In this document: positions 7,944 to 14,445 of the stretch, piece after piece | How positions within the stretch are numbered: position 1 is the first letter of the stretch | How the letters are laid out: each line of letters begins with the position of its first letter | Assembly: GCA_900759225.1 (NCBI GenBank) | Contig: CAAEUM010000309.1 | Span: 1-14,622, forward strand | Direction of reading: 5' to 3' | Length of the DNA stretch: 14,622 bases | Origin: Lachnospiraceae bacterium | GTDB taxonomy: Bacteria > Bacillota > Clostridia > Lachnospirales > Lachnospiraceae | Translations under genes and position numbers: made by a program | Notes under the pieces: generated by a model | Databases searched by the model: none | The model's input: only the letters and a program-made list of their open reading frames with translations | Told to the model about the DNA's origin: nothing

Positions 7944-7952
7944 TGGTATACT
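7944..7952 (+). promoter_or_regulatory. Extended -10 promoter for the two-component operon
   Basis: TGG followed by TATACT (7947-7952) forms an extended -10 element (TGn plus five of six consensus bases). No good -35 is seen at the usual distance. The predicted start is near 7959, right at the base of the hairpin at 7958-7972. Confidence 0.55.
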
Positions 7953-7957
7953 TAACA

Positions 7958-7972
7958 GGGGAATAAGTCCCC
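7958..7972 (+). other. Hairpin at the 5' end of the histidine kinase transcript
   Basis: GGGGA (7958-7962) and TCCCC (7968-7972) form a perfect 5-bp stem with a 5-nt loop. It lies between the predicted transcription start and the AAGGAGG ribosome site (7976-7982). It may protect the RNA 5' end or be an operator; neither is shown. Confidence 0.5.
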
Positions 7973-7991
7973 AAAAAGGAGGATGGTCATT

Positions 7992-9485
7992 ATGAAATTA
8001 AAGACCCGCCTTGCAATTGCATTTCTTACGATTACGATTGTGCCTATGGCCCTGTTTTATTTTTCTGTCATGCTTTTAAGCAATTATCAGAAAAAATCCT
8101 TTACGGAGGAATATGGGCTTACAGAGCAGGTGGATTTGTTTAATGGAAATTCGATGCAGATCTTTAACCGCCTCACGATGCGTTTTCAGGAGAGCATTCA
8201 GGAGACTCTGAAAACCTCTCCGGAGCTTTACGGTGACAAGACTTATCTGGATGGGATCAATCAGGAATTAAAGACTCATTATGCATACCTCATTGTCCGC
8301 AAGGGTGAAAATATTATTTACTGCGGTGATGAGAAAGCCGATGAAGCCCTGTATTCCCAGCTGCCGGAATATGATGTGATCCAGGGGGATTTAGACGGTG
8401 GTATCTATCTGGACGGCCAGAGCCAGCATCTGATCAAGCAGATGGATTTTCAGTTTCCGGACGGGCAGAACGGAAGCGCCTTTATTATTTCCAATGTGGA
8501 TGATCTGGTTCCGGAAGTAAAGTCCATGCTGATCGAAACCCTGATGCTGGGTGTGATCATACTGCTGGTGGCAGGCATTACCCTTACAATCTGGATCTAC
8601 CGCTCGATCCTGGGGCCTTTAAATACACTTCAGGAGGCTACGAAAAAGATACGTGACGGCAATCTTGAGTTTACACTGGATGTGGATTCGGATGATGAGA
8701 TTGGACAGCTGTGTCAGGGCTTTGAGGAGATGCGCATCCGCTTAAAGGAAAATGCAGAGGAGAAGATCCAGTATGATCGGGAGAGCAAGGAGCTGATCAG
8801 TAATATTTCCCATGATCTGAAGACCCCGATCACAACCATCAAGGGGTATGTGGAGGGAATCCTGGACGGTGTAGCTTCCTCTCCGGAAAAGCTGGACAAA
8901 TATATCCGTACGATTTACATTAAAGCAAATGATATGGACAAGCTTATTGACGAGCTTACCTTTTATTCCAAGATTGACACCAATAAAATTCCCTATAAGT
9001 ATTCAAAGATTAATGTGGCCCAATATTTTAAGGACTGTGTGGATGAAGTGGGCATTGATATGGAAACAAGGGGAATCGAGCTGGGATACTTCAATTATGT
9101 GGATGAGGATGTGATGGTAATTGCGGATGCAGAGCAGATGAAGCGAGTGATCAACAATATTATCAGCAATTCCGTAAAATATCTGGATAAGAAGAAGGGG
9201 ATCATTAATATACGGATCAAGGATGAGGGAGACTTTATCCAGGTTGAGATTGAGGACAATGGAAAAGGCATTGCAGCCAAGGATCTTCCCAATATTTTTG
9301 AGCGGTTTTACAGGACGGATTCCTCCAGGAATTCTTCCCAGGGAGGCAGCGGGATCGGTCTTTCCATTGTGCGCAAGATCATAGAGGATCATGGAGGCCG
9401 GATTTGGGCTACCAGCAAAGAAGGAATTGGCACAGAAATCCATTTTGTGCTGAGAAAATATCAGGAGGTCAGACAGGATGAGTAA
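7992..9485 (+). CDS. Membrane sensor histidine kinase
   Basis: ATG 7992 is preferred over ATG 7983 because the AAGGAGG at 7976-7982 touches 7983 but lies 9 nt before 7992. The 497-residue product has a first membrane helix at about 7-29, an extracytoplasmic sensor region (about 30-177) and a second helix at about 178-203. A HAMP linker follows (PLNTLQEATKKIRDGNLEF onward) and then the HisKA domain with phospho-acceptor H274 in ISNISHDLKTPITTIKGYVE. The ATPase domain shows an N box (NNIISNSVKYL, near 388), a DNGKGI motif (near 421), FERFYR, and GGSGIGLSI (near 451). It should autophosphorylate and transfer to the response regulator whose gene overlaps by 8 nt. The sensor region has no domain I can name, so the signal is unknown. 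The kinase gene precedes the regulator gene, the reverse of the common order. Confidence 0.95.
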   Translation: MKLKTRLAIAFLTITIVPMALFYFSVMLLSNYQKKSFTEEYGLTEQVDLFNGNSMQIFNRLTMRFQESIQETLKTSPELYGDKTYLDGINQELKTHYAYLIVRKGENIIYCGDEKADEALYSQLPEYDVIQGDLDGGIYLDGQSQHLIKQMDFQFPDGQNGSAFIISNVDDLVPEVKSMLIETLMLGVIILLVAGITLTIWIYRSILGPLNTLQEATKKIRDGNLEFTLDVDSDDEIGQLCQGFEEMRIRLKENAEEKIQYDRESKELISNISHDLKTPITTIKGYVEGILDGVASSPEKLDKYIRTIYIKANDMDKLIDELTFYSKIDTNKIPYKYSKINVAQYFKDCVDEVGIDMETRGIELGYFNYVDEDVMVIADAEQMKRVINNIISNSVKYLDKKKGIINIRIKDEGDFIQVEIEDNGKGIAAKDLPNIFERFYRTDSSRNSSQGGSGIGLSIVRKIIEDHGGRIWATSKEGIGTEIHFVLRKYQEVRQDE

Positions 9486-10167
9486 GATATTGATCGTAGA
9501 GGATGAGGAGAGCATTGCAGAGCTGGAGAAGGATTACCTGGAGCTTTCCGGCTTTGAGGTGGAAATTGAAAATGACGGGACAGAAGGGCTGGAACGGGCG
9601 TTAAAGGAAGATTATGAGCTCCTGATCCTTGATCTGATGCTGCCTGGCACCGATGGGTTTGAGATCTGCCGCAAGGTGCGGGAGGTAAAGAATACGCCGA
9701 TCATTATGGTATCTGCAAAGAAGGAAGATATTGATAAGATCCGCGGTCTGGGACTTGGGGCAGATGATTATATTACAAAGCCTTTCAGCCCCAGCGAGAT
9801 GGTAGCCAGGGTAAAGGCGCATATGGCCCGTTATGAACGCCTGATCGGAAGCGGGCAGCCCTCCAATGAGATCGTGGAGATCCGCGGCTTGAAGATTGAC
9901 AAAACAGCCCGCCGGGTATGGGTCAATGGGGAAGAGAAAACCTTTACTACAAAGGAATTTGACCTTCTCACCTTCCTGGCCCAGAATCCCAATCATGTAT
10001 TTACAAAGGAGGAGCTGTTCAGTAAAATCTGGGATATGGAATCCATTGGGGATATTGCAACGGTAACCGTTCATATTAAGAAGATAAGGGAGAAAATTGA
10101 GTTTAACACCGCAAAGCCACAGTATATTGAGACAATCTGGGGCGTTGGGTACCGGTTCAAGGTTTAA
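9478..10167 (+). CDS. OmpR/PhoB family response regulator
   Basis: A 229-residue DNA-binding regulator. The receiver domain (1 to about 120) has the acidic pocket E8/D9, phospho-acceptor D52 in LILDLMLPGTDGFE, S79 in the IIMVSA strand, Y98 and K101 in DDYITKPF. The winged-helix domain follows (about 130-229): FTTKEFDLLTFLAQNPNHVF, then the recognition region TVTVHIKKIREKIE and the wing motif TIWGVGYRF. Its ATG lies inside the end of the kinase gene (8-nt overlap) with AGGAGG at 9463-9468, so translation is probably coupled. All key receiver residues are present. A strong terminator closes the operon. Targets cannot be read from the sequence; no clear tandem direct repeat is visible at the operon's own promoter. 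Confidence 0.96.
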   Translation: MSKILIVEDEESIAELEKDYLELSGFEVEIENDGTEGLERALKEDYELLILDLMLPGTDGFEICRKVREVKNTPIIMVSAKKEDIDKIRGLGLGADDYITKPFSPSEMVARVKAHMARYERLIGSGQPSNEIVEIRGLKIDKTARRVWVNGEEKTFTTKEFDLLTFLAQNPNHVFTKEELFSKIWDMESIGDIATVTVHIKKIREKIEFNTAKPQYIETIWGVGYRFKV

Positions 10168-10186
10168 AACGAATAGGTTTGCTGAC

Positions 10187-10215
10187 GGCAGGAATTTTTG
10201 GTTCCTGCCATTTTT
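10187..10215 (+). terminator. Intrinsic terminator after the response regulator
   Basis: GGCAGGAA (10187-10194) and TTCCTGCC (10202-10209) form a perfect 8-bp stem with a 7-nt loop. It is followed by A and then TTTTT (10211-10215). It starts 20 nt after the stop codon. Confidence 0.92.
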
Positions 10216-10217
10216 CA

Positions 10218-10246
10218 TTGCTACTTCCCTTCGTTTCCGATATACT
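10218..10246 (+). promoter_or_regulatory. Sigma-A type promoter for the iron-sulfur operon
   Basis: TTGCTA (10218-10223) and TATACT (10241-10246) are 17 bp apart. The -35 begins right after the T-run of the preceding terminator. The predicted start near 10253 gives a leader of about 30 nt containing AGGAGG at 10272-10277. Confidence 0.7.
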
Positions 10247-10283
10247 GTAAAATAGAACAAATTTCAAGATCAGGAGGTTTCCT

Positions 10284-10493
10284 ATGGAAATAAAACGAAA
10301 AAAACGGAGGGCATGGGTTGACGAAAGTGGCTGCGTTGCCTGCGGATGCTGTGTTAAGGTATGTCCGGTGTCGGCTATTTCTGTCTACAGAGGAGTGATG
10401 GCAAAGGTAAATGAGGATAAATGTGTTGGTTGTGGAAAATGTGCAAAAGAATGTCCAGCGTCTGTTATTGAGATCCGGGAGGTGCAGCCGTGA
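10284..10493 (+). CDS. Small ferredoxin with two 4Fe-4S clusters
   Basis: The 69-residue protein carries two complete cluster motifs of the CxxCxxCxxxCP type. The first uses C17, C20, C23 and C27, with an extra C22 inside (CVACGCCVKVCP). The second uses C47, C50, C53 and C57 (CVGCGKCAKECP). It is a low-potential electron carrier of the clostridial 8Fe type, with an unusual basic N-terminus (MEIKRKKRRAW). AGGAGG at 10272-10277 supports the ATG. Its stop overlaps the GTG start of the membrane Fe-S protein gene by 4 nt, so the two are almost certainly made together. The ferredoxin probably exchanges electrons with that protein at the membrane; this is inferred from linkage. Confidence 0.92.
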   Translation: MEIKRKKRRAWVDESGCVACGCCVKVCPVSAISVYRGVMAKVNEDKCVGCGKCAKECPASVIEIREVQP

Positions 10494-11062
10494 AAAAGAA
10501 ATGGTATGATTATCTTTGGATCGTGTCTCTGACCTACCTGATACTTGGCTTTGTCAATATTTTATTTGCATGGTTGGGGCTCTTGTGCTTTTTTATCCCC
10601 CTATTTATCTCTGTTTTTCAGGGAACAAAGGGCTACTGCAACCGCTACTGCGGAAGAGGGCAGCTGTTTGGCCTTCTTGGAGGGCGCTTTGGACTTTCAA
10701 GGAATAAGGATATGCCCAAATGGATGAAAAGCAAGGGATTCCGTTACGGCTTTTTGGTGTTTTTCTTTTCTATGTTCTTTTTAATGCTGTGGAATACATA
10801 TCTGGTATTTGCCGGAGTTCAGGATCTAAAGCAGGTGGTGACCCTGCTCTGGACCTTTAAGCTTCCATGGCACTGGGCCTACCATGGAACAGTGTTCAGC
10901 CCCGGCGTGGCCCAGTTTGCATTTGGCTTTTACAGCGTGATGCTTACCTCTACGGTGTTGGGGCTGATCACCATGGTGCTTTTCAAGCCCCGCAGCTGGT
11001 GCGTTTACTGCCCCATGGGCACAATGACTCAGCTTATCTGCAAGGCGAAGAACCGGAAATAA
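10490..11062 (+). CDS. Membrane iron-sulfur protein, NapH/NosR/YccM-like
   Basis: A 190-residue polytopic protein starting at GTG 10490 (GGGAGG just upstream, start overlapping the ferredoxin stop as GTGA). Hydrophobic stretches lie at about 7-45 (two helices), 85-110 and 140-165. Cysteine motifs follow the first and last: CNRYCGRGQLF (C50, C54) and CVYCPMGTMTQ (C171, C174), with C184 ten residues on. This is the pattern of the Fer4_5 family, whose members NapH, NosR and YccM pass electrons between quinols or flavins and periplasmic or cytoplasmic carriers. Here the first motif has CG rather than the common CP. Without a large flavin or reductase domain in the operon, the electron acceptor is unknown. 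The short size is complete for stand-alone members. Confidence 0.82.
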   Translation: MKKKWYDYLWIVSLTYLILGFVNILFAWLGLLCFFIPLFISVFQGTKGYCNRYCGRGQLFGLLGGRFGLSRNKDMPKWMKSKGFRYGFLVFFFSMFFLMLWNTYLVFAGVQDLKQVVTLLWTFKLPWHWAYHGTVFSPGVAQFAFGFYSVMLTSTVLGLITMVLFKPRSWCVYCPMGTMTQLICKAKNRK

Positions 11063-11065
11063 GCA

Positions 11066-11094
11066 TTGCATTTTAGCATACATGCTGTTATAAT
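11066..11094 (+). promoter_or_regulatory. Strong sigma-A promoter for degV-capA
   Basis: TTGCAT (11066-11071) and TATAAT (11089-11094) are 17 bp apart. TG at 11086-11087 adds an extended -10. The -35 begins 3 nt after the preceding stop codon. The predicted start near 11101 gives a leader of about 49 nt. Confidence 0.8.
11075..11086 (+). repeat. Inverted repeat in the spacer of the degV promoter
   Basis: AGCAT, AC, ATGCT is a 5-bp inverted repeat with a 2-bp centre. It lies wholly between the -35 and -10, a place where a bound repressor would block polymerase. Operator function is a guess. Confidence 0.4.
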
Positions 11095-11096
11095 AA

Positions 11097-11113
11097 GTAG
11101 TAATCAATACTAC
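11097..11113 (+). repeat. Inverted repeat at the predicted degV transcription start
   Basis: GTAGTA (11097-11102), ATCAA, TACTAC (11108-11113) is a perfect 6-bp inverted repeat, 17 bp in all, beginning 2 bp after the -10. A TACATG direct repeat follows (11111-11116 and 11122-11127). It may be a regulator site or a hairpin at the RNA 5' end. Confidence 0.5.
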
Positions 11114-11149
11114 ATGTAAAATACATGGGCAAAACCGGAGGAAGTTATT

Positions 11150-12010
11150 ATGACCTATAAAATCATTGGAGATAGCTGTCTTGACCTGACAGAGGAGCTG
11201 AAAAAGGATTCCAGATATCAGATGGTGCCTCTGACGCTGCAGGTTGGAAGCACCCATGTTGTGGATGATGATACATTTGATCAGAAGAAATTTATTGAGC
11301 TTGTAAAGGCAAGCCCTGAGTGTCCAAAAACAGCCTGTCCTTCTCCTGATATGTTTAAAAAGGCTTATGAAAATGCCGGGACAGAGGCTGTGTTTGTGCT
11401 TACACTCTCAAGCCACTTAAGCGGCACCTATAATTCAGCTGTTTTGGGAAAGAAGCTGTATCTGGAGGAATTAGAGGAACGTAAGGAAGCAGACAGGGCA
11501 GCAAAAATAGAGATTATCGATTCTCTTTCCGCATCCAGCGGGGAGCTAAACATTGCGCTCTATATACAGTCTTTGTGTGAGGAAGGACTGGAGTTTGAAG
11601 AGGTTTGTCAGAAGGCACAGGCCTACAGGGATTCAATGAAGACCTATTTTGTGCTGGAGACACTGGATACCTTAAGGAAAAATGGAAGGATGTCAGGGCT
11701 TCAGGCATTTTTTGCTACTACCTTAAATATTAAGCCGGTCATGGGAGCTGATACAGGCACGATTGTAAAGCTGGATCAGGCAAGAGGCTTAAATAAGGCA
11801 CTTCAGCGCATGTGTGATATAGCAGTAAAAGAAGTGGGGGATACCAGCCAGAAATGTGCAGTTATCTGTCATGTAAACAATGAAAAGCGGGCTCAGTATG
11901 TAAAAGAGGAGCTGGAAAAGCGCGGACACTTTAAGAAGATCGTAATTACCCAGGCAGCCGGGGTTGCCACCGTATATGCCAATGACGGCGGAATTATATT
12001 GGCTATCTAG
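11150..12010 (+). CDS. DegV family fatty-acid-binding protein
   Basis: A 286-residue DegV protein. The family includes FakB, which presents fatty acids to the kinase FakA for phosphorylation before phospholipid synthesis. The N-terminal GDSCLDLTEEL motif (7-17), TACPSP (61-66) and the SSHLSGTYNSA motif (87-97) fit the pocket that holds the fatty-acid carboxyl group. LRKNGRMSG and LNIKPVM in the C-terminal half are also typical. GGAGGAAG at 11136-11143 precedes the ATG. No fakA is visible in the window. The gene has a strong promoter with inverted repeats, and capA starts 20 nt after its stop, suggesting one transcript. The lipid bound cannot be told from the sequence. Confidence 0.93.
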   Translation: MTYKIIGDSCLDLTEELKKDSRYQMVPLTLQVGSTHVVDDDTFDQKKFIELVKASPECPKTACPSPDMFKKAYENAGTEAVFVLTLSSHLSGTYNSAVLGKKLYLEELEERKEADRAAKIEIIDSLSASSGELNIALYIQSLCEEGLEFEEVCQKAQAYRDSMKTYFVLETLDTLRKNGRMSGLQAFFATTLNIKPVMGADTGTIVKLDQARGLNKALQRMCDIAVKEVGDTSQKCAVICHVNNEKRAQYVKEELEKRGHFKKIVITQAAGVATVYANDGGIILAI

Positions 12011-12030
12011 GAAATTAACAGGAGAAGTGG

Positions 12031-13209
12031 ATGAAACAGAAAAAATGGATTTTAACAGCAGCAGCCGTTTTGGGGCTGCTGCTGGCAGTTATAGCGTTTG
12101 TGGCACTTTGGCAGGGGCTGGGACATGGCTATGAAAGTGCCATGGATATGCAGGCCAGCCCAAAAGAGGAAAAAGGGCCGGGAGCAGAAGAAACAAAAGA
12201 AACGCCGGAGGCAGGAACCGGGGCGAGGGAAAGTCTTTCAGAAGAGCAGATACAGGAGGCTTCAGAGCCGCTGCGTCTTGTATTTGCAGGTGATGTGCTG
12301 CTCTCGGACCATGTGCTGACAGCTTACGGGCGCGGCGGAGGCATCCGGGGCGTAGTGGATGATGGGCTTCAGGCTGTTATTGACAGCGGGGATATTTTTA
12401 TGGTGAATCAGGAATTTCCTTTCAGTGACAGAGGAACAGCAGCGGCAGACAAGCAGTATACCTTCCGCCTGCCTCCTGAGAAGGTGTCCATGTTCCATGA
12501 GCTGGGGATTGACATTGTAAGCCTTGCCAATAACCATGCCATGGATTTTGGAAGGGAAGCTCTTCTTGATACCTGTGATACTCTGGATAAGGCGGGAATT
12601 TACCGGGTGGGAGCTGGGAAAAATCTGGATGAGGCGAAAAAAGCAGAAATCCTGACTGTAAAGGGAAAGAAAATAGGGTTTCTGGGAGCTTCCAGAGTGA
12701 TACCGGAGGGCTCCTGGGGGGCCACTTCCTCCACAGCCGGAATGCTTACCACCTATGACCCGGCTGTCCTCTTGGAGGAGATAGAGAAAACAAAGCAGGA
12801 ATGTGACTATCTGGTTGTGTATGTGCACTGGGGGATTGAGCGCCATGACCGTCCGGAGGAATACCAGAGGACACTGGGACAGCAGTATATTGATGCAGGC
12901 GCAGATCTTGTGATTGGAAGCCACCCCCATGTACTCCAGGGCATTGAATATTATAAGGGAAAGCCTATTGTATACAGCCTGGGAAATTTTGTATTTGGAA
13001 GCAGCATTCCGAAATCTATGCTCTTGACGGCAGACTGGGACGGGGAGAATACAACCCTTCATCTGGTACCGGCTACCTCATCAGCCGGTTATACCACAGC
13101 ACTTACAGAGGAAGGGAAAAAACAGGAATTTTTCCAGTATATATCAGATTTATCTTATGGCGTATCCATTTCATCAGAGGGTGAAGTGGAGCTGCAGCCG
13201 GCACAGTAG
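12031..13209 (+). CDS. CapA family membrane-anchored metallophosphatase-like protein
   Basis: A 392-residue protein. One hydrophobic helix (about 7-28) anchors it in the membrane. A Glu/Pro/Gly-rich linker follows (about 40-78), then a PGA_cap metallophosphatase-type domain that should face outward. Metal-site motifs are in order: AGDVLLSD (G87, D88), NQEFPFS (N126, E128), NNHAMDFG (N168, H169), HWG (266-268), GSHPH (H298, H300) and SLGNFVF (316-322). CapA/PgsA was first linked to poly-gamma-glutamate capsule export, but most members occur without capB/capC, as here, and have unproved substrates. AGGAGAAG at 12020-12027 supports the ATG, 20 nt after degV. The 3' end overlaps the minus-strand radical SAM gene by 55 bp. 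The usual Leu of the NLE motif is Gln here. Confidence 0.92.
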   Translation: MKQKKWILTAAAVLGLLLAVIAFVALWQGLGHGYESAMDMQASPKEEKGPGAEETKETPEAGTGARESLSEEQIQEASEPLRLVFAGDVLLSDHVLTAYGRGGGIRGVVDDGLQAVIDSGDIFMVNQEFPFSDRGTAAADKQYTFRLPPEKVSMFHELGIDIVSLANNHAMDFGREALLDTCDTLDKAGIYRVGAGKNLDEAKKAEILTVKGKKIGFLGASRVIPEGSWGATSSTAGMLTTYDPAVLLEEIEKTKQECDYLVVYVHWGIERHDRPEEYQRTLGQQYIDAGADLVIGSHPHVLQGIEYYKGKPIVYSLGNFVFGSSIPKSMLLTADWDGENTTLHLVPATSSAGYTTALTEEGKKQEFFQYISDLSYGVSISSEGEVELQPAQ

Positions 13210-14144
13210 CAGCGGCCCTGCCAGGTGCCCCTCTCCTTTAAGCGTTTGTGAAGGGAGTTTAAGACCAGCCGTTTGTTGGCGCTCCAGCCAGGGGCAATGA
13301 GAAGGCGTTTGGGCCCGTCGCCTGTAAGCCGGTGAATGGTGACGGAGGGAGGAAGAAGCTCCAGGCAGTCAATGACAAAATCAATATAGGCTTCCATGGT
13401 AAAAAGCGGAAAGGGATGGTCCTGGTAGTAAGCTGCCAGGTCTGTCCCTTTTAAGATGTGAAGAAGCTGCAGCTTTATGCCGTCAATAGGCTGCTCTGAA
13501 AGATAGGAGATCGTCTGCAGCATGTCCTTTCTGGTTTCAAGTGGAAGGCCTAAAATTGTATGGACAATGGCAGTGAGACCTGCCTGCTTTAACCGTTTTA
13601 AGGCGTCTTCAAAAACGGGAAGCTCATAGCCCCGGCGGATAAAGCAGGCTGTTTTTGGGTGGATGGTCTGCAGCCCAAGCTCTACCCATACTGGCTTGAT
13701 GCGGTTTAGCTTGCGCAGCAGGGAAATTACATCATCCGGAAGGCAGTCCGGCCGGGTGCCGATGGATAAAGCGGCAATGTCAGGCTGATTTATAACCTGG
13801 GTAAATAAGGACTCCAGGTAAGAGACAGGGGCATAGGTATTGGTATAGGACTGGAAATAGGCAATATAGCGGGGGATGGATGGAGCTAAGGAGGACTGGA
13901 CAGGCATTTTTTGTTCAATCCGCTTCCTGGCAATGGAAAGCTGTTCCTCAATGGTTTCGGAAGGCTTAGCTGCAAAATCGCCGCTTCCGCCCTCACTGCA
14001 GAAAATGCAGCCTCTGGTTCCCAGAAGCCCGTCACGATTGGGGCAGGTCATGCCTCCGTCAAGGGAAAGCTTATAAAGCTTGCGGCCAAACTGGGTTTTC
14101 AGTTCATAATCCAGGGAATGATAAGGTTTTCCGTTCCAATCCAT
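13155..14144 (-). CDS. TIGR01212 / YhcC family radical SAM protein
   Basis: A 329-residue protein read from ATG at 14144 on the minus strand, with a GAGAGGA ribosome site upstream. It opens with the family signature: GKPYHSLDYELK, FGRKLYKLSLDGGMTCPNRDG, then GCIFC. The three cysteines C34, C46 and C49 (Cx11CxxC) should bind the 4Fe-4S cluster that splits S-adenosylmethionine. GTRPDCLPDD, VELGLQT and HTILGLPLET are further core motifs. E. coli YhcC is a relative; the substrate is not known. The last 17 residues lie wholly antisense to the end of capA and include part of a small cysteine cluster, CYCAGC (312-317), which I do not associate with the family. No terminator lies between the convergent genes. 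Confidence 0.93.
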   Translation of the reverse strand: MDWNGKPYHSLDYELKTQFGRKLYKLSLDGGMTCPNRDGLLGTRGCIFCSEGGSGDFAAKPSETIEEQLSIARKRIEQKMPVQSSLAPSIPRYIAYFQSYTNTYAPVSYLESLFTQVINQPDIAALSIGTRPDCLPDDVISLLRKLNRIKPVWVELGLQTIHPKTACFIRRGYELPVFEDALKRLKQAGLTAIVHTILGLPLETRKDMLQTISYLSEQPIDGIKLQLLHILKGTDLAAYYQDHPFPLFTMEAYIDFVIDCLELLPPSVTIHRLTGDGPKRLLIAPGWSANKRLVLNSLHKRLKERGTWQGRCYCAGCSSTSPSDEMDTP

Positions 14145-14184
14145 GAGAAATTCCTCTCTTTCATGAAGGTATTTAAGATTAAGT

Positions 14185-14209
14185 GGGCATGACAGATGGT
14201 TCTGTGCCC
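14185..14209 (-). other. Hairpin in the leader of the radical SAM gene
   Basis: Read on either strand, ACAGA (14192-14196) pairs with TCTGT (14201-14205) around a 4-nt loop. GGGC (14185-14188) pairs with GCCC (14206-14209), with a 3-nt bulge on one side. On the minus-strand transcript it begins about 3 nt after the predicted start. Confidence 0.5.
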
Positions 14210-14218
14210 TGGCATCCT

Positions 14219-14227
14219 ATTATAGCA
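14219..14227 (-). promoter_or_regulatory. Extended -10 promoter for the radical SAM gene
   Basis: On the minus strand TGC precedes a perfect TATAAT (14224 down to 14219). No clear -35 is seen 16-18 bp further upstream. The predicted start near 14212 leaves a leader of about 68 nt. Confidence 0.6.
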
Positions 14228-14277
14228 GGTCATTTCTTAAAAATCTATTTTTTGCAGAAAGTAACAGCTGATTATGC

Positions 14278-14314
14278 GGATAACGGTATATCCTTCTGCC
14301 ATCCTGAACCGTTA
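14278..14314. repeat. Nested inverted repeats in the divergent intergenic region
   Basis: TAACGGT (14281-14287) and ACCGTTA (14308-14314) are perfect 7-bp inverted copies 20 bp apart. Overlapping them, GGATA (14278-14282) pairs with TATCC (14289-14293). They lie in the 301-bp gap between the radical SAM gene and galK. They could be operator half-sites; nothing proves it. Confidence 0.4.
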
Positions 14315-14338
14315 CCATAAAAATTTGTATAAACAGCG

Positions 14339-14350
14339 TAGAATATTCTA
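14339..14350. promoter_or_regulatory. 12-bp perfect palindrome upstream of galK, candidate operator
   Basis: TAGAATATTCTA is perfectly self-complementary and lies about 60 bp before the galK -10. A palindrome of this size upstream of a sugar gene is a candidate regulator site. It does not match the usual LacI/GalR or cre consensus. Confidence 0.4.
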
Positions 14351-14408
14351 TTGTAGGCGGTCCGCAGTTTGTGATAAACTGAAACAATAAGGCAGATGAA
14401 GGCCGGAC

Positions 14409-14417
14409 TGTTATAAT
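14409..14417 (+). promoter_or_regulatory. Extended -10 promoter for galK
   Basis: TGT precedes a perfect TATAAT (14412-14417). The sequence at the -35 distance is poor, so an activator or the TG element may be needed. The predicted start is near 14424, leaving a leader of about 22 nt with AAGGAGAGG at 14431-14439. Confidence 0.65.
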
Positions 14418-14445
14418 TTGAAATGGGGAAAAGGAGAGGGATATC

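Noticed and set aside
9003..9515. 170-codon minus-strand frame inside the histidine kinase
   Set aside because: It lies antisense to the ATPase domain, with no family resemblance.
9601..10260. 219-codon minus-strand frame across the response regulator
   Set aside because: It is antisense to conserved receiver and winged-helix domains, runs through the intrinsic terminator, and its protein is low in recognisable features.
12262..13062. 266-codon open frame on the minus strand inside capA
   Set aside because: It is wholly antisense to a gene with clear CapA motifs; its translation shows no domain and no ribosome site was seen. It reflects codon bias of the real gene.
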